Part shown: one piece after another, positions 28,374 through 37,729 of the stretch
How the letters are laid out: every line of letters begins with the position of its first letter
Numbering within the stretch: position 1 is the first letter of the stretch
NCBI RefSeq assembly: GCF_900109605.1
Contig: NZ_FOAM01000010.1
Location: 124,001 to 188,000 of the forward strand
Direction: 5' to 3'
From: Xaviernesmea oryzae
GTDB lineage: Bacteria > Pseudomonadota > Alphaproteobacteria > Rhizobiales > Rhizobiaceae
Length of the DNA stretch: 64,000 nt
Notes under the pieces: generated by a model
The model's input: the letters and a program-made list of their open reading frames with translations, nothing else
What the model was told of the DNA's origin: nothing
The model's database searches: none
Position numbers and translations under genes: made by a program

Positions 28374-29474
28374 TCAATCGCGATTGCGGAAGGGTGCGAT
28401 CGGTACCTTGGGATAGCTGACGGCCAGAACCTTGAAGAGATCTCCCATCTTGCCTTCGCCGGCACCGACAAGCCGTTCAACATCCTGGCGGATGCTGTCC
28501 TGCATACCGGAATCCTTGTCCCGCCCGAGCGCGGAGGCGCGTTCCGCCAGGCCGAGCGCCAGAAGAAAATCGCCCTGATGGCCTAAGCCGTTGACGGTCA
28601 GGCCTTCGGTCACTGCGCGTCGGGCAAGCTGTTCGAAGTCGACATGGCTGGTGATGTCCGCTTCTCCCGGATGGGCGAGCGGCGGATCGTAGGCATGGTC
28701 GCGCACGGCCTGCAGCGTGTCGCCAAAGCCCGTGGCCATCGTGCCGTAATCGATGATCAGTGCTGTGCCGCCATTGTCGCGCAGCCAGGTGCACAGTGCC
28801 TGCATCACCGCGTCGCGTGCGGGTGCGATCTCGAAGATCGTGCCGAGCGGCAGGTGCTGGGCCGGGCTTGGCAGCAGCTCAGGGTCCAGCCCGGCGATGC
28901 CGGCGGCAAAAGTCAGCCTGTCCTCGCTGTCGAGCCCGACCAGGCGCTCCTTAAAGCCTGTGGCGGTCTTGACGAACTGGCGGATGGGGATCGCATCGAA
29001 CAGCTCATTGGCCACCAGCAGGGTGAAGCCCGGCGGCAGGCTCTCGAAATTGTCGTGCCAGGCGATCTTGAACTTGTTCTCGATCAGCGTCTGGCCCTGC
29101 ACCTTGCGCAGCCGCTCGCTGGTCTCGACCAGATGCACGTCGAGCCCCTCGTAGAAGCCGGGTGCCAGCTTGGCAATCACGCGCAGAATATCGGCCATCA
29201 TCGTGCCGCGTCCGGGCCCGATCTCGACCAGATTGATCTCGGCCGGCTCGCCATGACGCTGCCAGGCCTGGATCAGGAAGATGCCGATCATCTCGCCGAA
29301 CAGCTGGCTGATCTCCGGCGCGGTGATGAAGTCACCCTGTAGGCCGAAGGGCTCGCGCGTTTTGTAATAGCCATATTCGGGGTCGGCGAGACAGAGCGAG
29401 AAATAATCCGTGACGCTGATCGGGCCGTTGACGCGGATCAAGGCGGCGATCTTGCGGGCAAGTGGCGTAGGCAT
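28374..29474 (-). CDS. Class I SAM-dependent methyltransferase, NDUFAF7/MidA-like
   Basis: 366 residues. The family pattern is clear: ISVTDYFSLCLADPEYGYY, GDFITAPEISQLFGEMIGIF, the SAM-binding NLVEIGPGRGTMMADIL, then VANELFDAIP. Mitochondrial homologue NDUFAF7 symmetrically dimethylates an Arg of a complex I subunit; the bacterial target is inferred only. Start ATG at 29474 overlaps the lgt stop (ATGA), indicating coupling with lgt. Confidence 0.92.
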   Translation of the reverse strand: MPTPLARKIAALIRVNGPISVTDYFSLCLADPEYGYYKTREPFGLQGDFITAPEISQLFGEMIGIFLIQAWQRHGEPAEINLVEIGPGRGTMMADILRVIAKLAPGFYEGLDVHLVETSERLRKVQGQTLIENKFKIAWHDNFESLPPGFTLLVANELFDAIPIRQFVKTATGFKERLVGLDSEDRLTFAAGIAGLDPELLPSPAQHLPLGTIFEIAPARDAVMQALCTWLRDNGGTALIIDYGTMATGFGDTLQAVRDHAYDPPLAHPGEADITSHVDFEQLARRAVTEGLTVNGLGHQGDFLLALGLAERASALGRDKDSGMQDSIRQDVERLVGAGEGKMGDLFKVLAVSYPKVPIAPFRNRD

Positions 29475-30337
29475 CAGGCTTCCCCCCGTTCGGAAGAAGA
29501 CAGGGCCGCAGCGCGGCGGGCGCGCAGGATCGCCCAGAGGCCGAGCGCCACCATCGGCAGCGACAGAAGCATGCCCATGGTCAGCCATCCGCCAAAGAGG
29601 TAGCCGAGCTGTGCGTCCGGTTCGCGGAAGTTCTCGACCACGATGCGGGCCAGCCCATAGCCCGTAACGAAGGTGCCGGCGATCAGCCCTGGCTGCTTCA
29701 GCGCCTTGCCGCGATAAATCATCAGGGTCAGCACGAGGAAGAGCAGGATGCCTTCGAGGCCTGCTTCATAAAGCTGGCTCGGATGGCGCGCGAAAGGCCC
29801 GCCGGTCGGAAACACCATGGCCCATGGCACGTCGGTGATCCGGCCCCAGAGCTCGCCATTGATGAAGTTGGCCAGGCGGCCGAAGAACAGACCGATGGGC
29901 ACCACGGCCGCGACCAGATCGAACAGGCTCCAGAGCGCAATGTGGCGCTTGCGGGCGAAGATCACCATGGCAAGCACGGTGCCGATAAGTCCGCCATGGA
30001 AGGACATGCCGCCATTCCAGATCTGGATGGCGCGCAGCGGGTTCTCGATCACTGCCGCAAAATCGTAGAACAGCACATAGCCAATGCGTCCGCCGAGAAC
30101 GATGCCGGCAGCGACCCAGAGGATGAAGTCGTCGATCGCCTCCAGGCTCGTCGGCGCGGTATCGCGCCGCCAGAGCTTAGGCGTGGCCAGCAGCCTGCGC
30201 GCATAGCGCCAGCCGATGACGATGCCGGCGACATAGGCCAGGCCATACCAGTGAATCTTGATCGGGCCGATGGTCACGATGACCGGATCGATCTCGGGGA
30301 AGGGCAATATCGACAGAAGTGTCGCGACGGTTTCCAA
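29474..30337 (-). CDS. lgt: Prolipoprotein diacylglyceryl transferase
   Basis: Attaches diacylglycerol to the lipobox Cys of prolipoproteins at the inner membrane. 287 residues with seven predicted helices and the Lgt signature [14 protein letters not shown], plus [13 protein letters not shown] and [13 protein letters not shown]. The likely start is TTG at 30337 (METVATLLS) with a GGAAAG site. The lipoprotein encoded in this window at 24831 is a potential substrate. Confidence 0.95.
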   Translation of the reverse strand: METVATLLSILPFPEIDPVIVTIGPIKIHWYGLAYVAGIVIGWRYARRLLATPKLWRRDTAPTSLEAIDDFILWVAAGIVLGGRIGYVLFYDFAAVIENPLRAIQIWNGGMSFHGGLIGTVLAMVIFARKRHIALWSLFDLVAAVVPIGLFFGRLANFINGELWGRITDVPWAMVFPTGGPFARHPSQLYEAGLEGILLFLVLTLMIYRGKALKQPGLIAGTFVTGYGLARIVVENFREPDAQLGYLFGGWLTMGMLLSLPMVALGLWAILRARRAAALSSSERGEA

Positions 30338-30501
30338 AGGCGGCTTTCCATCCTTATCTCGCGCGGACCATGGCCTTGCGCGGCCATGGGGTCAAGCCGC
30401 CCTCCAAGGCTTAAGGATGTCGATTCACGTCTATTTTCCTTGCATCGGATGCACGCGGCCCCTACCTCAAAGTCAGGTTCTCACCGCAGCCGGAGATTTC
30501 G

Positions 30502-30795
30502 ATGACCACAGGCACCAATCGCATTCTGGATGACTTCGCCAAGTTGATGACCGATGCGGCCGGCGCCGCGCAGGGCGTCCGGCGGGAAATGGAAACGGCC
30601 TTCAAGGCGCAGACGGAACGGTTTCTCAATTCGCTCGACGTCGTCAAGCGCGAGGAGTTCGAAGCCGTACGGGAGATGGCGTTGAAGGCGCGCGCCGAAA
30701 ACGACGTGCTGGCCGCGCGCCTGGCCGAGCTGGAAGCAAGGGTCGGCGGCGAGAAGACGGCAGGCCCGACCGCCGGCGCGGCTTCTGAAGGCTGA
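30502..30795 (+). CDS. ubiK: Ubiquinone biosynthesis accessory factor UbiK (BMFP/DUF526)
   Basis: 97-residue helical, coiled-coil protein of the BMFP family. It opens with RILDDFAKLMTDAAGAAQG and has the VKREEFEAVREMALKARAEN helix ending in a leucine-rich coil (LAARLAELEARV). UbiK homologues assist ubiquinone synthesis with UbiJ. It is divergent from lgt and followed by a terminator at 30825. Confidence 0.88.
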   Translation: MTTGTNRILDDFAKLMTDAAGAAQGVRREMETAFKAQTERFLNSLDVVKREEFEAVREMALKARAENDVLAARLAELEARVGGEKTAGPTAGAASEG

Positions 30796-30824
30796 CCGGC
30801 CACCACCCCTTATCGCATGGCATC

Positions 30825-30849
30825 ACGGCGCCGCTTTGGCGCCGTTTTC
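30825..30849 (+). terminator. Terminator after ubiK
   Basis: ACGGCGCC and GGCGCCGT make a perfect 8-bp stem around GCTTT, followed by a short T run. It lies 30 bases after the ubiK stop. Confidence 0.75.
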
Positions 30850-31289
30850 ATGTCCGGAAACAGCTGCCCAAGCGTGTCTTCCGGCACGAACCCACAGGTT
30901 TGATGCAAAAAAAACCAGCCTGTGGACAGGTGCCAAAAACGCTGTTCGCTGAATCATTTATCCCGCCCGGCTGAATCATTTTTCCAAGCGCGAACCGGGC
31001 CTTGCGCGGCTTTTTTGAGGAGCGGGGGCTGGTTTGCGGAATCGCTCGTTATACACTGATTTTAAATGATGATTCGGAACGAGCGGCGCAGTGCCCGGCC
31101 TGCCGGGACTATTGGTCCCGCCCTCGTTGAAATCATGAGTATGTTTGGCCGGTTGCAGTTTCGCGTGGCGTCATGCCGCGCGGGCACGGGAGCGTTTGCG
31201 CTTTCGGCGGGCCAGGGAGACGAGACATGCGTCAGAGGCGGAAAGGCGAGCTTTTCCAACTCGGACGCGGAACATGGTGCGATAGCCCG
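30850..31289. other. AT-richer intergenic region upstream of the YbjN gene
   Basis: 440 bases without a confident gene. It contains a 22-bp-spaced tandem repeat (listed separately), four GANTC sites and two T-rich hairpins. If the YbjN gene starts at 31227 instead of 31290 the gap is shorter. Confidence 0.5.
30948..30985. repeat. Tandem 16-bp repeat with GANTC sites
   Basis: GCTGAATCATTTATCC and GCTGAATCATTTTTCC begin exactly 22 bases apart, two helical turns, with a CGCCCG spacer. Each holds GAATC, the CcrM methylation target of alphaproteobacteria; two more GANTC sites follow at 31039 and 31071. A regulator-binding site is likely but unidentified. Confidence 0.6.
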
Positions 31290-31781
31290 ATGAGAATGGA
31301 ACTGCAGCGTCAATCCAACCCGGTCGACATGATCGAGTTCGTCGCCGCCAATAACGACTGGAGCTTCGAGCGGTCGGGCGAGGACGAGATCGCCATGACG
31401 GTTGCGGGGAAATGGGCGGACTATCATATCTCCTTCTCCTGGATGGAGGAGTTCGAGGCGTTGCATCTGGCCGTTGCCTTCGACATGTCGATCCCCGACG
31501 ACAGGGTGAGCGAGGTCAACGAGCTGCTCTCGCACATCAATGGTCAGGTACTGATGGGCCATTTCGATCTCTGGCGGCAGGAGGATGTGGTGATCTTCCG
31601 GCAGTCGCTGCTCCTGGCCGGCGGCGCCGAGCCGACGGATCGTCAGGTCGAGGTGCTGCTCTCAAGCGCGCTCGACGCCTGCGAAAGCTATTTCCAGGCC
31701 TTCCACTTCGTCGTCCGCAGCGGTGTGGATGCACGCACGGCAGTCGAAGCGGCGCTTTTCGAAACTGTCGGCGAGGCGTGA
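31290..31781 (+). CDS. YbjN domain-containing protein
   Basis: About 163 residues of the YbjN family (SNPVDMIEFVAANNDWSFER, then YHISFSWMEEFEALHLAVAF). The family has a type III secretion chaperone-like fold; its role is not established. The start is uncertain: ATG 31290 is used on homology; ATG 31227 (with GGGAGACGAG upstream) is in frame. It ends 2 bases before proC, an arrangement common in rhizobia. Confidence 0.85.
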   Translation: MRMELQRQSNPVDMIEFVAANNDWSFERSGEDEIAMTVAGKWADYHISFSWMEEFEALHLAVAFDMSIPDDRVSEVNELLSHINGQVLMGHFDLWRQEDVVIFRQSLLLAGGAEPTDRQVEVLLSSALDACESYFQAFHFVVRSGVDARTAVEAALFETVGEA

Positions 31782-31783
31782 GC

Positions 31784-32605
31784 ATGGCTTTGGCGGGTGA
31801 GGGGCCGATCGTCCTGATCGGCGCAGGCAATATGGGCGGGGCCATGCTGAAGGGCTGGCTCGACAAGGGTGTAGACCCGGGCGGCATCATCGTGGTCGAC
31901 CCCGGCGGCGCACCGGCGCTTGCCGGATTGATTGAGGAAAAGGGTGCACGGCTCGAGCGCCAGGCGCCGGCAGGGCTTGAGGCCGGCATTCTCTTTCTGG
32001 CCGTCAAGCCGCAGGTCATGGACGACGTTCTGCCGCCTTTGAAGAGCCTGGTCGGCCCAGGCACGGTCGTCGTTTCCGTCGCGGCCGGACGTACGCTCTC
32101 CTATTTCGAACGGCATCTCGGCGAAGCCGCGATGGTGCGCGCCATGCCCAATACGCCGGCGATGATCGGTCGCGGCGTCACCGGGGCCTATGCCAATGCG
32201 GCTGTCGATCCCTCCGCACGTGCGCGCGTGCATGATCTCCTGAAAGTCAGCGGCCCGGTCGAATGGGTGGAAAAGGAGGCCGATATCGATGCGGTCACCG
32301 CCGTTTCCGGAAGCGGCCCGGCCTATGTGTTTTATCTCGTCGAATGCATGGCGGAGGCCGGTCGCAAGGCCGGTCTTCAGGCGGACCTCGCCATGCGCCT
32401 CGCGCGGGAAACGGTCGCGGGGGCCGGTGAACTGCTTCATCGGTCCCCCGACGCCGCCGCAACGCTGCGGCAAAACGTGACGTCCCCCGGTGGCACCACG
32501 GCGGCCGCGCTCTCCGTGCTGATGGCACAAGAGGGCATGCAGCCGCTGTTCGATGCCGCCATTGCCGCCGCGCGCGCGCGCGCCGAAGAATTGGGCAAGG
32601 CCTGA
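31784..32605 (+). CDS. proC: Pyrroline-5-carboxylate reductase
   Basis: Last enzyme of proline synthesis, reducing pyrroline-5-carboxylate with NAD(P)H. The 273-residue protein has the Rossmann motif [38 protein letters not shown] and the signature [16 protein letters not shown], with a C-terminal [12 protein letters not shown]. It follows the YbjN gene by 2 bases and precedes csaA by 5 bases. Confidence 0.96.
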   Translation: MALAGEGPIVLIGAGNMGGAMLKGWLDKGVDPGGIIVVDPGGAPALAGLIEEKGARLERQAPAGLEAGILFLAVKPQVMDDVLPPLKSLVGPGTVVVSVAAGRTLSYFERHLGEAAMVRAMPNTPAMIGRGVTGAYANAAVDPSARARVHDLLKVSGPVEWVEKEADIDAVTAVSGSGPAYVFYLVECMAEAGRKAGLQADLAMRLARETVAGAGELLHRSPDAAATLRQNVTSPGGTTAAALSVLMAQEGMQPLFDAAIAAARARAEELGKA

Positions 32606-32610
32606 CCACC

Positions 32611-32952
32611 ATGAGCGATCCGATTCCATTTTCCGATTTCGAGAAGGTCGATATCCGCACGGGCACGATCGTCGAGGCGCAGCCTTTTCCCGAAGCGCGC
32701 AAGCCGGCCATCAAGTTGGTGATCGACTTCGGTCCCGAGATCGGGATCAAGAAATCCTCCGCGCAGATCACCGTTCATTATATGCCGGAAGGTCTTGTCG
32801 GCCGGCAGGTTCTGGCCGTGGTCAACTTCGCGCCCCGACAGATCGGTCCCTTCCGCTCGGAAGTGCTGACACTCGGCTTTGCCGACGAAAGCGGCGCCAT
32901 CGTTCTGGCTGCCGTCGACAAGCCGGTGCCGAACGGCCAGAGGCTGATGTAA
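32611..32952 (+). CDS. csaA: tRNA-binding protein CsaA
   Basis: 113-residue EMAP-II/OB-fold protein. [40 protein letters not shown] and [20 protein letters not shown] are near-perfect CsaA features. CsaA binds tRNA and has been described as a secretion-related chaperone; the physiological role is uncertain. Third gene of a YbjN-proC-csaA run. Confidence 0.93.
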   Translation: MSDPIPFSDFEKVDIRTGTIVEAQPFPEARKPAIKLVIDFGPEIGIKKSSAQITVHYMPEGLVGRQVLAVVNFAPRQIGPFRSEVLTLGFADESGAIVLAAVDKPVPNGQRLM

Positions 32953-33012
32953 AATAGCTTTTTAGCGTATCTTTATATGCTATCGTTTCGTGATGACCAA
33001 CTCGGGCCTTGT

Positions 33013-33324
33013 TAGGCCTGCGAGACGGCGTTCTGGGGCGAAGGCTTGACGCTGGGAAATCACAAGGATGCCTACCTCACCTTCGTTCAGGTGAAGGAGA
33101 GATATGAAGGGCTGACCTACCACCGCTGTGGCGTCGGTCTCAATCATCTTGCATTTCGTGTCGAGGGACGGGATGCGGTGGATGCGCTCAGGGCATTCTG
33201 CCTGGAGAGCGGCATCGCCTTGCTCTATGACGACCGCCATCCCTTCGCCAATGGCGGCGACAGTCATTATGCGCTCTATGTCGAAGATCCCGACCGCATA
33301 AAGGTTGAGTTTGTGGCGGCATAG
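33013..33324 (+). pseudogene. Glyoxalase/VOC-family remnant lacking its N-terminus
   Basis: The frame encodes the second half of a vicinal-oxygen-chelate protein (HRCGVGLNHLAFRVEGRDAV ... DSHYALYVEDPDRIKVEF). In-frame sequence upstream (ETAFWGEGL) continues the family pattern until a TAG at about 33010, and no start codon gives a complete fold; a TTG at 33046 would yield only 92 residues. The missing first beta-alpha-beta-beta module and one metal-ligand set suggest a decayed gene. A free-standing short domain remains possible. Confidence 0.6.
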
Positions 33325-33372
33325 TGCTGTGTGAACACGCGTAGCGTCCGGCTGAGTAAACTTAGCGGCCGG

Positions 33373-34743
33373 TTACGCCGGCACCCGCACCACCGCCCTC
33401 AAGCCACCGAGCGGGCTGTCACCGAGGGTGACGTTGCCGCCATGGCTGCGGGCAATGTCGAGGGCGATGGCAAGGCCCAAGCCCGTGCCGGAGCTGTCGA
33501 GGTTGCGGGCCTCGTCGAGGCGGAAGAACGGTTTGAATACGTCGTCGCGTGCGCTTTCGGGAATGCCGGGGCCGTCATCGTCGAAGGTGATGGTGAGCCA
33601 GCGGGCGCTGTGGCGCGCCTCCACATGCACCCGCTCGGCATAGCGGTAGGCATTGGAAGCGAGATTGGCGACCAGTCGGGTGAAGGCATTGGGCCGCACG
33701 CTGATCAGGTCTTCGCCCTCGACATCGACCGTCAGCGCCTTGCCATGCAGCTCGGCCTCGGCCTTCAGCCGGGTCATCACCTCGCTCAGGCGCAGTTCGC
33801 CGACGTCCTCTTCCGCCTCGCCACGGGCGAAGGCAAGATAGCCTTCCAGCATGTTCTGCATGTCTGCCACATCTTCATTCAGCCCATCCAGATCGGGATT
33901 GTTGCCGGCCAGCGCCAGCTGTAGCTTGAAGCGGGTCAGAATGGTGCGCAGATCATGGCTGACGCCTGTCAGCATCGCCGTGCGCTGCTCGATCTGGCGT
34001 TCGATCCGCTCGCGCATCTGGATGAAGGCAAAGCCAGCGCGGCGCACCTCTTCGGCCCCGCGCGGCGAGAAATCGTCGATCTTCTGCCCCTTGCCGAAGC
34101 TTTCGGCCGCACGGGCCAAAGCCAGGATCGGCCGGATCTGCCCCCGCAGGAAGAGAATGGCGATGGTGAGCAGCACCAGCGAGGCGCCGAACATCCAGAC
34201 GAGGAAGATATGGGTGTTGGACGCGTAGGCCTGGTTGCGCCGCACGAAGACACGGGCCATGCGGTTGTCATCGATGCGGATGCGGATCTGCACCGTGTCG
34301 CCGAACGTATCCAGCCAGAAGGGCTTCTTGATCTGATCTTCGATCTCGTCACCGAGGATCCGGTCGAGAATGCCGAAGATCGGCCTTGGCCGCTCCGGCG
34401 GGAAGGGCTGGAAGGGCTCGATGATCACCGTCAGGTTCATGTGCTCGCGCGCGATCCGCACGATCTTGTCATAGTCCTGCGGCGGCGAGCTTTCGATCAG
34501 CTCGATCACGGCGGCGATCTGGCCGGTGACGGCGGCGGACAGGCGCTCGGTGACCAGCTGCCAATGCCGCTCCATGAAGACCGAGGCGACGATGGATTGC
34601 AGCAGCACCATAGGGATGATGACGATCAACAGAGAGCGGGCGTAAAGGCCCATGGGCAATTGGCGGCGCAGCCAGCGTGTGGCGCGGCGATAGGGGCCGG
34701 GCACGGCGCGCAGAGCGTCCGTCAGGGTTTCGGTGGTCGCCAT
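33373..34743 (-). CDS. EnvZ-like sensor histidine kinase with atypical H-box
   Basis: 456-residue inner-membrane kinase. Membrane helices near 35-55 and 179-200 enclose a periplasmic domain; HAMP follows, then the phospho-acceptor His263 in GVSHDLRTILTRFKLQL and the ATPase domain (NLASNAYRYA, DDDGPGIPES, GTGLGLAIALDIARSHGG). The usual H-box Pro (HDLRTPLT) is Ile here, which may alter kinase/phosphatase balance. Start ATG at 34743 is preferred. It lies downstream of an OmpR-type regulator on the same strand and probably signals to it. Confidence 0.92.
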   Translation of the reverse strand: MATTETLTDALRAVPGPYRRATRWLRRQLPMGLYARSLLIVIIPMVLLQSIVASVFMERHWQLVTERLSAAVTGQIAAVIELIESSPPQDYDKIVRIAREHMNLTVIIEPFQPFPPERPRPIFGILDRILGDEIEDQIKKPFWLDTFGDTVQIRIRIDDNRMARVFVRRNQAYASNTHIFLVWMFGASLVLLTIAILFLRGQIRPILALARAAESFGKGQKIDDFSPRGAEEVRRAGFAFIQMRERIERQIEQRTAMLTGVSHDLRTILTRFKLQLALAGNNPDLDGLNEDVADMQNMLEGYLAFARGEAEEDVGELRLSEVMTRLKAEAELHGKALTVDVEGEDLISVRPNAFTRLVANLASNAYRYAERVHVEARHSARWLTITFDDDGPGIPESARDDVFKPFFRLDEARNLDSSGTGLGLAIALDIARSHGGNVTLGDSPLGGLRAVVRVPA

Positions 34744-34864
34744 GGCTTTCCCTTTCATGCGCGTCCGCGCCGGCATGCACCACGATGCCGATCGCAGCGG
34801 CATGGCTTGAAGATCATGCGCGCGGGGCCGAAATGCAAATCGACGACAGTCTCACGCCGCCGTC

Positions 34865-35569
34865 TCAATCGACGCTGAGCCGATAGCCGATGCCGCGTAC
34901 GGTTTGCAGAAAAACGGGGTTGGACGGATCGTCCTCGATCTTGCGTCGCAGACGGTTGATCTGCACGTCGATCGTGCGCTCGCCGACCTCGGCATCGTCG
35001 CCTACCAGCTCATGGCGCGGAATGGTTTCCCCCGCACGCTGGGAGAAGAGCATCATGATCTCCTGTTCGCGGTCCGTCAGGCGAATATGGTCGGCACCAC
35101 GGCGAAGTTCCTTGCGCACCACGGAGAAGGTGAAGGGGCCGAAGATCACCTGCTCCACCTTGTGGGCCTTGGCCGGCGCATTGCGGCGGAGAATGTTGTT
35201 GATCCTCAAAACCAGCTCGCGCGGATCGAAGGGCTTGGGCAGGTAGTCGTCGGCGCCGGCTTCCAGGCCTTCGATGCGGGCATTCTGCTCGGCCAGCGCG
35301 GTCAGCATGATGATCGGCACGGTCTTGATCTTGCGCAGGCCCTGGGTCAGCGAGAGGCCCGTTTCGCCTGGCATCATCACATCGACGATCAAGAGATCGA
35401 AATCCACGCCTTCCAGCCGGCGCCGAGCCTCCGGTGCATCGCTGGCCGTGGTCACGCGGAAGCCCTGCTCGACCAGATAGCGGTTCAAGAGATCGCGGAT
35501 GCGCCGGTCGTCATCGACGATCAGAAGATGCGGGGCATCGTCGGCAACCCGGACCTTTTTCTGCTCCAT
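34865..35569 (-). CDS. OmpR-family response regulator (PetR-like)
   Basis: 234 residues. The receiver has DDD acidic pocket (about 19-21), phospho-acceptor Asp63 (LLIVDVMMPGETG), and Lys in LPKPFDPRELV; the winged-helix DNA-binding domain ends EKTVRGIGYRL-like (LQTVRGIGYRLSVD). Start ATG at 35569 has a GGGAGGAG site; a TTG upstream is in frame but poor. Gene order MarR-OmpR matches PetP-PetR of alphaproteobacteria, so a respiratory or oxidative-stress role is possible; the kinase downstream is its likely partner. Confidence 0.93.
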   Translation of the reverse strand: MEQKKVRVADDAPHLLIVDDDRRIRDLLNRYLVEQGFRVTTASDAPEARRRLEGVDFDLLIVDVMMPGETGLSLTQGLRKIKTVPIIMLTALAEQNARIEGLEAGADDYLPKPFDPRELVLRINNILRRNAPAKAHKVEQVIFGPFTFSVVRKELRRGADHIRLTDREQEIMMLFSQRAGETIPRHELVGDDAEVGERTIDVQINRLRRKIEDDPSNPVFLQTVRGIGYRLSVD

Positions 35570-35602
35570 GTCTTTCTCCTCCCTCAAGCCGGCCTGATCT
35601 GG

Positions 35603-36106
35603 TTATGCCTCATCATGATTGCGCATGGCGGTGAGAAACCGGATCACCGTTTCGCGAGCACCCGGCCCGGCGCGTGCCAAGGCCTCGGCGATCCGGCGTG
35701 ACTGCGGCGCGGCCAGCGCGCGCGCCAGGGTCTTGCCCTCCCGCGTCGTATAGAGCTTGCGCTGGCGGCGATCCTCCGGGCCTGCCACCTGCTGGATATA
35801 ATGCCCGTCGATCAGTTGCTTGAGCACGCGCGCCAAGCTCTGCTTGGTAATGTTGAGCGTGTCGAGAAGATCGGCGACGGTCATGCCCGGTTCGCGATCG
35901 ACGAAATGCAGAACGCGATGATGCGCCCGCCCGAAGCCGCGCTTTTCAAGGATCACATCGGGATCGCCGGTAAAATCGCGATAGGCAAAGAACAGCTGCT
36001 CGATGATCTCGTAGTCGAGCGGTTCCGGCTCCGTCGGCTTTTCCGGGCGCAGCCGCGCATCCTGTCTCACAATTCCGTCGTCTCGTGCTGTCACGCCGCC
36101 ACCCAT
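35603..36106 (-). CDS. MarR-family transcriptional regulator (PetP-like)
   Basis: 167 residues with the MarR winged-helix pattern (RAHHRVLHFVDREPGMTVAD, LNITKQSLARVLKQLIDGHY, then PEDRRQRKLYTT). The start ATG at 36106 gives an N-terminus rich in charged residues; a longer frame to 36220 adds an unlikely sequence. It heads a MarR-OmpR-kinase set, the PetP-PetR arrangement of alphaproteobacteria. Its ligand is unknown. Confidence 0.88.
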   Translation of the reverse strand: MGGGVTARDDGIVRQDARLRPEKPTEPEPLDYEIIEQLFFAYRDFTGDPDVILEKRGFGRAHHRVLHFVDREPGMTVADLLDTLNITKQSLARVLKQLIDGHYIQQVAGPEDRRQRKLYTTREGKTLARALAAPQSRRIAEALARAGPGARETVIRFLTAMRNHDEA

Positions 36107-36503
36107 GGCTATCTTCTGCCCGGCCGGCGAGCCGGATTCGTCGGGTCGTCTTCGGTCACTACAGCAAGTGCGCCGAGACTGGGAACCGTTTTCGCCCTCA
36201 GGCTGCAAGAATAGCATCAAAACAGCGTCAATCGCCCCGCGGAAACCAGCGCGGCGATAGCATAGCGGTCGCGGCCGATGCTCCGCCTCGCAAGATTGTG
36301 GCCTTTATGCAACGCGGGGTCATCGTCAAAATTCACGACGCGCGCTTTTGTGCAAAAGGCGGAACCAAATCGCGAAAAAACCCGTTTTCGCCGCAAATCA
36401 AAATGCGCCGTGCCAAGATCGTCATCTGCTTGTCCGGCACTTGTTTCGAGACTCTGGTGCTGCGGCCGTTTCAAGGTGTGGCATCGACAAAGGACCCGCG
36501 ATC

Positions 36504-36668
36504 ATGAACCCTGATTTCGCAGACCAGTCTTCCTCCACCGTCCGCCAGCTGCGGCCCATCGTCATGGCTGTGATTGCCGCAAATCTCGCAGTATTCTCGC
36601 TGCTGATGACGACCATCAACCTGCCTTCGCCGCATCACGACCCGATCGCTATCGCCGACGTCGATTGA
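36504..36668 (+). CDS. Small single-pass membrane protein
   Basis: 54-residue protein starting MNPDFADQSS with an AAAGGACC site upstream and one hydrophobic helix (PIVMAVIAANLAVFSLLMTT, about 19-38). A charged His/Asp tail follows. No family recognised; it may be a regulatory or anchoring micro-membrane protein. Confidence is limited by length. Confidence 0.5.
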   Translation: MNPDFADQSSSTVRQLRPIVMAVIAANLAVFSLLMTTINLPSPHHDPIAIADVD

Positions 36669-36884
36669 GCATTGACGGGCCGTCTCACCCCGTCTTGCAA
36701 GACGGGTTATGACCAGCTCGCCCGATCCTGCCAGAGCGCCTTGCGCTTGATAACATCACGGACCCTGCCGCCTCCGATGGCGGCTTTGTTTCATACGCCC
36801 GACCGGGTCTGATTGCGAGGGCTGACATGGCGGCCCCGCTTCCTCTATAGACGCTGCAACGCGTCGATCACAAAGAGGGGCATC

Positions 36885-37547
36885 ATGCTTCAGGCAGGCA
36901 TCATTCCGGTTACGCATTTTCAGCAGAATTGCACCGTGCTGTTCGACACCGAGACCCGCGAGGGCGTGGTGGTGGATCCTGGCGGCGATGTCGACGTCAT
37001 CCTGCAGACGCTCTCTGAAAACGGCTTGAAGATCCAGGCAATCTGGATCACCCATGGCCATATCGACCATGCCGGCGGCGCCAAGGAGCTGAAGGAACAT
37101 CTCGGTGTCGACATCATCGGCCCGCATCGCGACGACGCTCCGCTTCTGGCAAAGCTGGAGGCCCAGGCTGAACGTTTCGGCCTCGCTATGAAGGTGGAAA
37201 ATGTGGTGCCGGACCGCTGGCTGGAGGAGGGGGATACGCTCTCCTTCTCCGGCCATGTCTTCGACGTGCTGCATTGCCCGGGACATGCGCCCGGTCACGT
37301 CGTTTTCGTCAACCGCGCCCAGAATTTTGCCCATCTCGGCGATGTGCTCTTTCATGGCTCGATCGGCCGGACCGATCTGCCGGGCGGCAACCACCAGCAA
37401 TTGCTCGACTCCATCCGCACGAAGATTCTGCCGCTCGGCGACGAGATGGGCTTCATCTGTGGCCACGGCCCAGGCGGGCGGATCGGCGAGGAGCGGCGAA
37501 ACAACCCTTATCTACGCGGTCTTGACGGCGGCGCGACGACACCGTGA
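36885..37547 (+). CDS. Metallo-beta-lactamase fold hydrolase (glyoxalase II-like)
   Basis: 220 residues. The zinc motif HGHIDH (within ITHGHIDHAGGAKEL), HCPGHAPGHVV, and the Asp-bearing LGDVLFHGSIGRTDLPGG followed by GHGPGG show a glyoxalase II/YcbL-type MBL enzyme. Likely hydrolyses a thioester, though the substrate is unproven. The start ATG at 36885 has an AGAGGGG site. A bidirectional terminator follows at 37683. Confidence 0.93.
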   Translation: MLQAGIIPVTHFQQNCTVLFDTETREGVVVDPGGDVDVILQTLSENGLKIQAIWITHGHIDHAGGAKELKEHLGVDIIGPHRDDAPLLAKLEAQAERFGLAMKVENVVPDRWLEEGDTLSFSGHVFDVLHCPGHAPGHVVFVNRAQNFAHLGDVLFHGSIGRTDLPGGNHQQLLDSIRTKILPLGDEMGFICGHGPGGRIGEERRNNPYLRGLDGGATTP

Positions 37548-37682
37548 TCACCTTCACGAAAAGAAGGGTCAAGGATCAGTGCCAGCTTCTTCGATCGAAG
37601 GCGGTTTGAGCCAGGATTATCGGGAAGGTTAAGGCTTCGACCGCGCGTTCGCTTGGCGACGCGTATGGCACGATCAGACAGC

Positions 37683-37709
37683 AAAAAGGCCGGACAGGCC
37701 GGCCTTTTT
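37683..37709. terminator. Bidirectional terminator
   Basis: AAAAAGGCCGG and CCGGCCTTTTT form a perfect 11-bp stem with a 5-base loop, with T runs on both strands. It serves the MBL gene (plus) and the converging BA14K gene (minus). Confidence 0.9.
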
Positions 37710-37729
37710 CCAGTCTCTATGCGTTGGTG

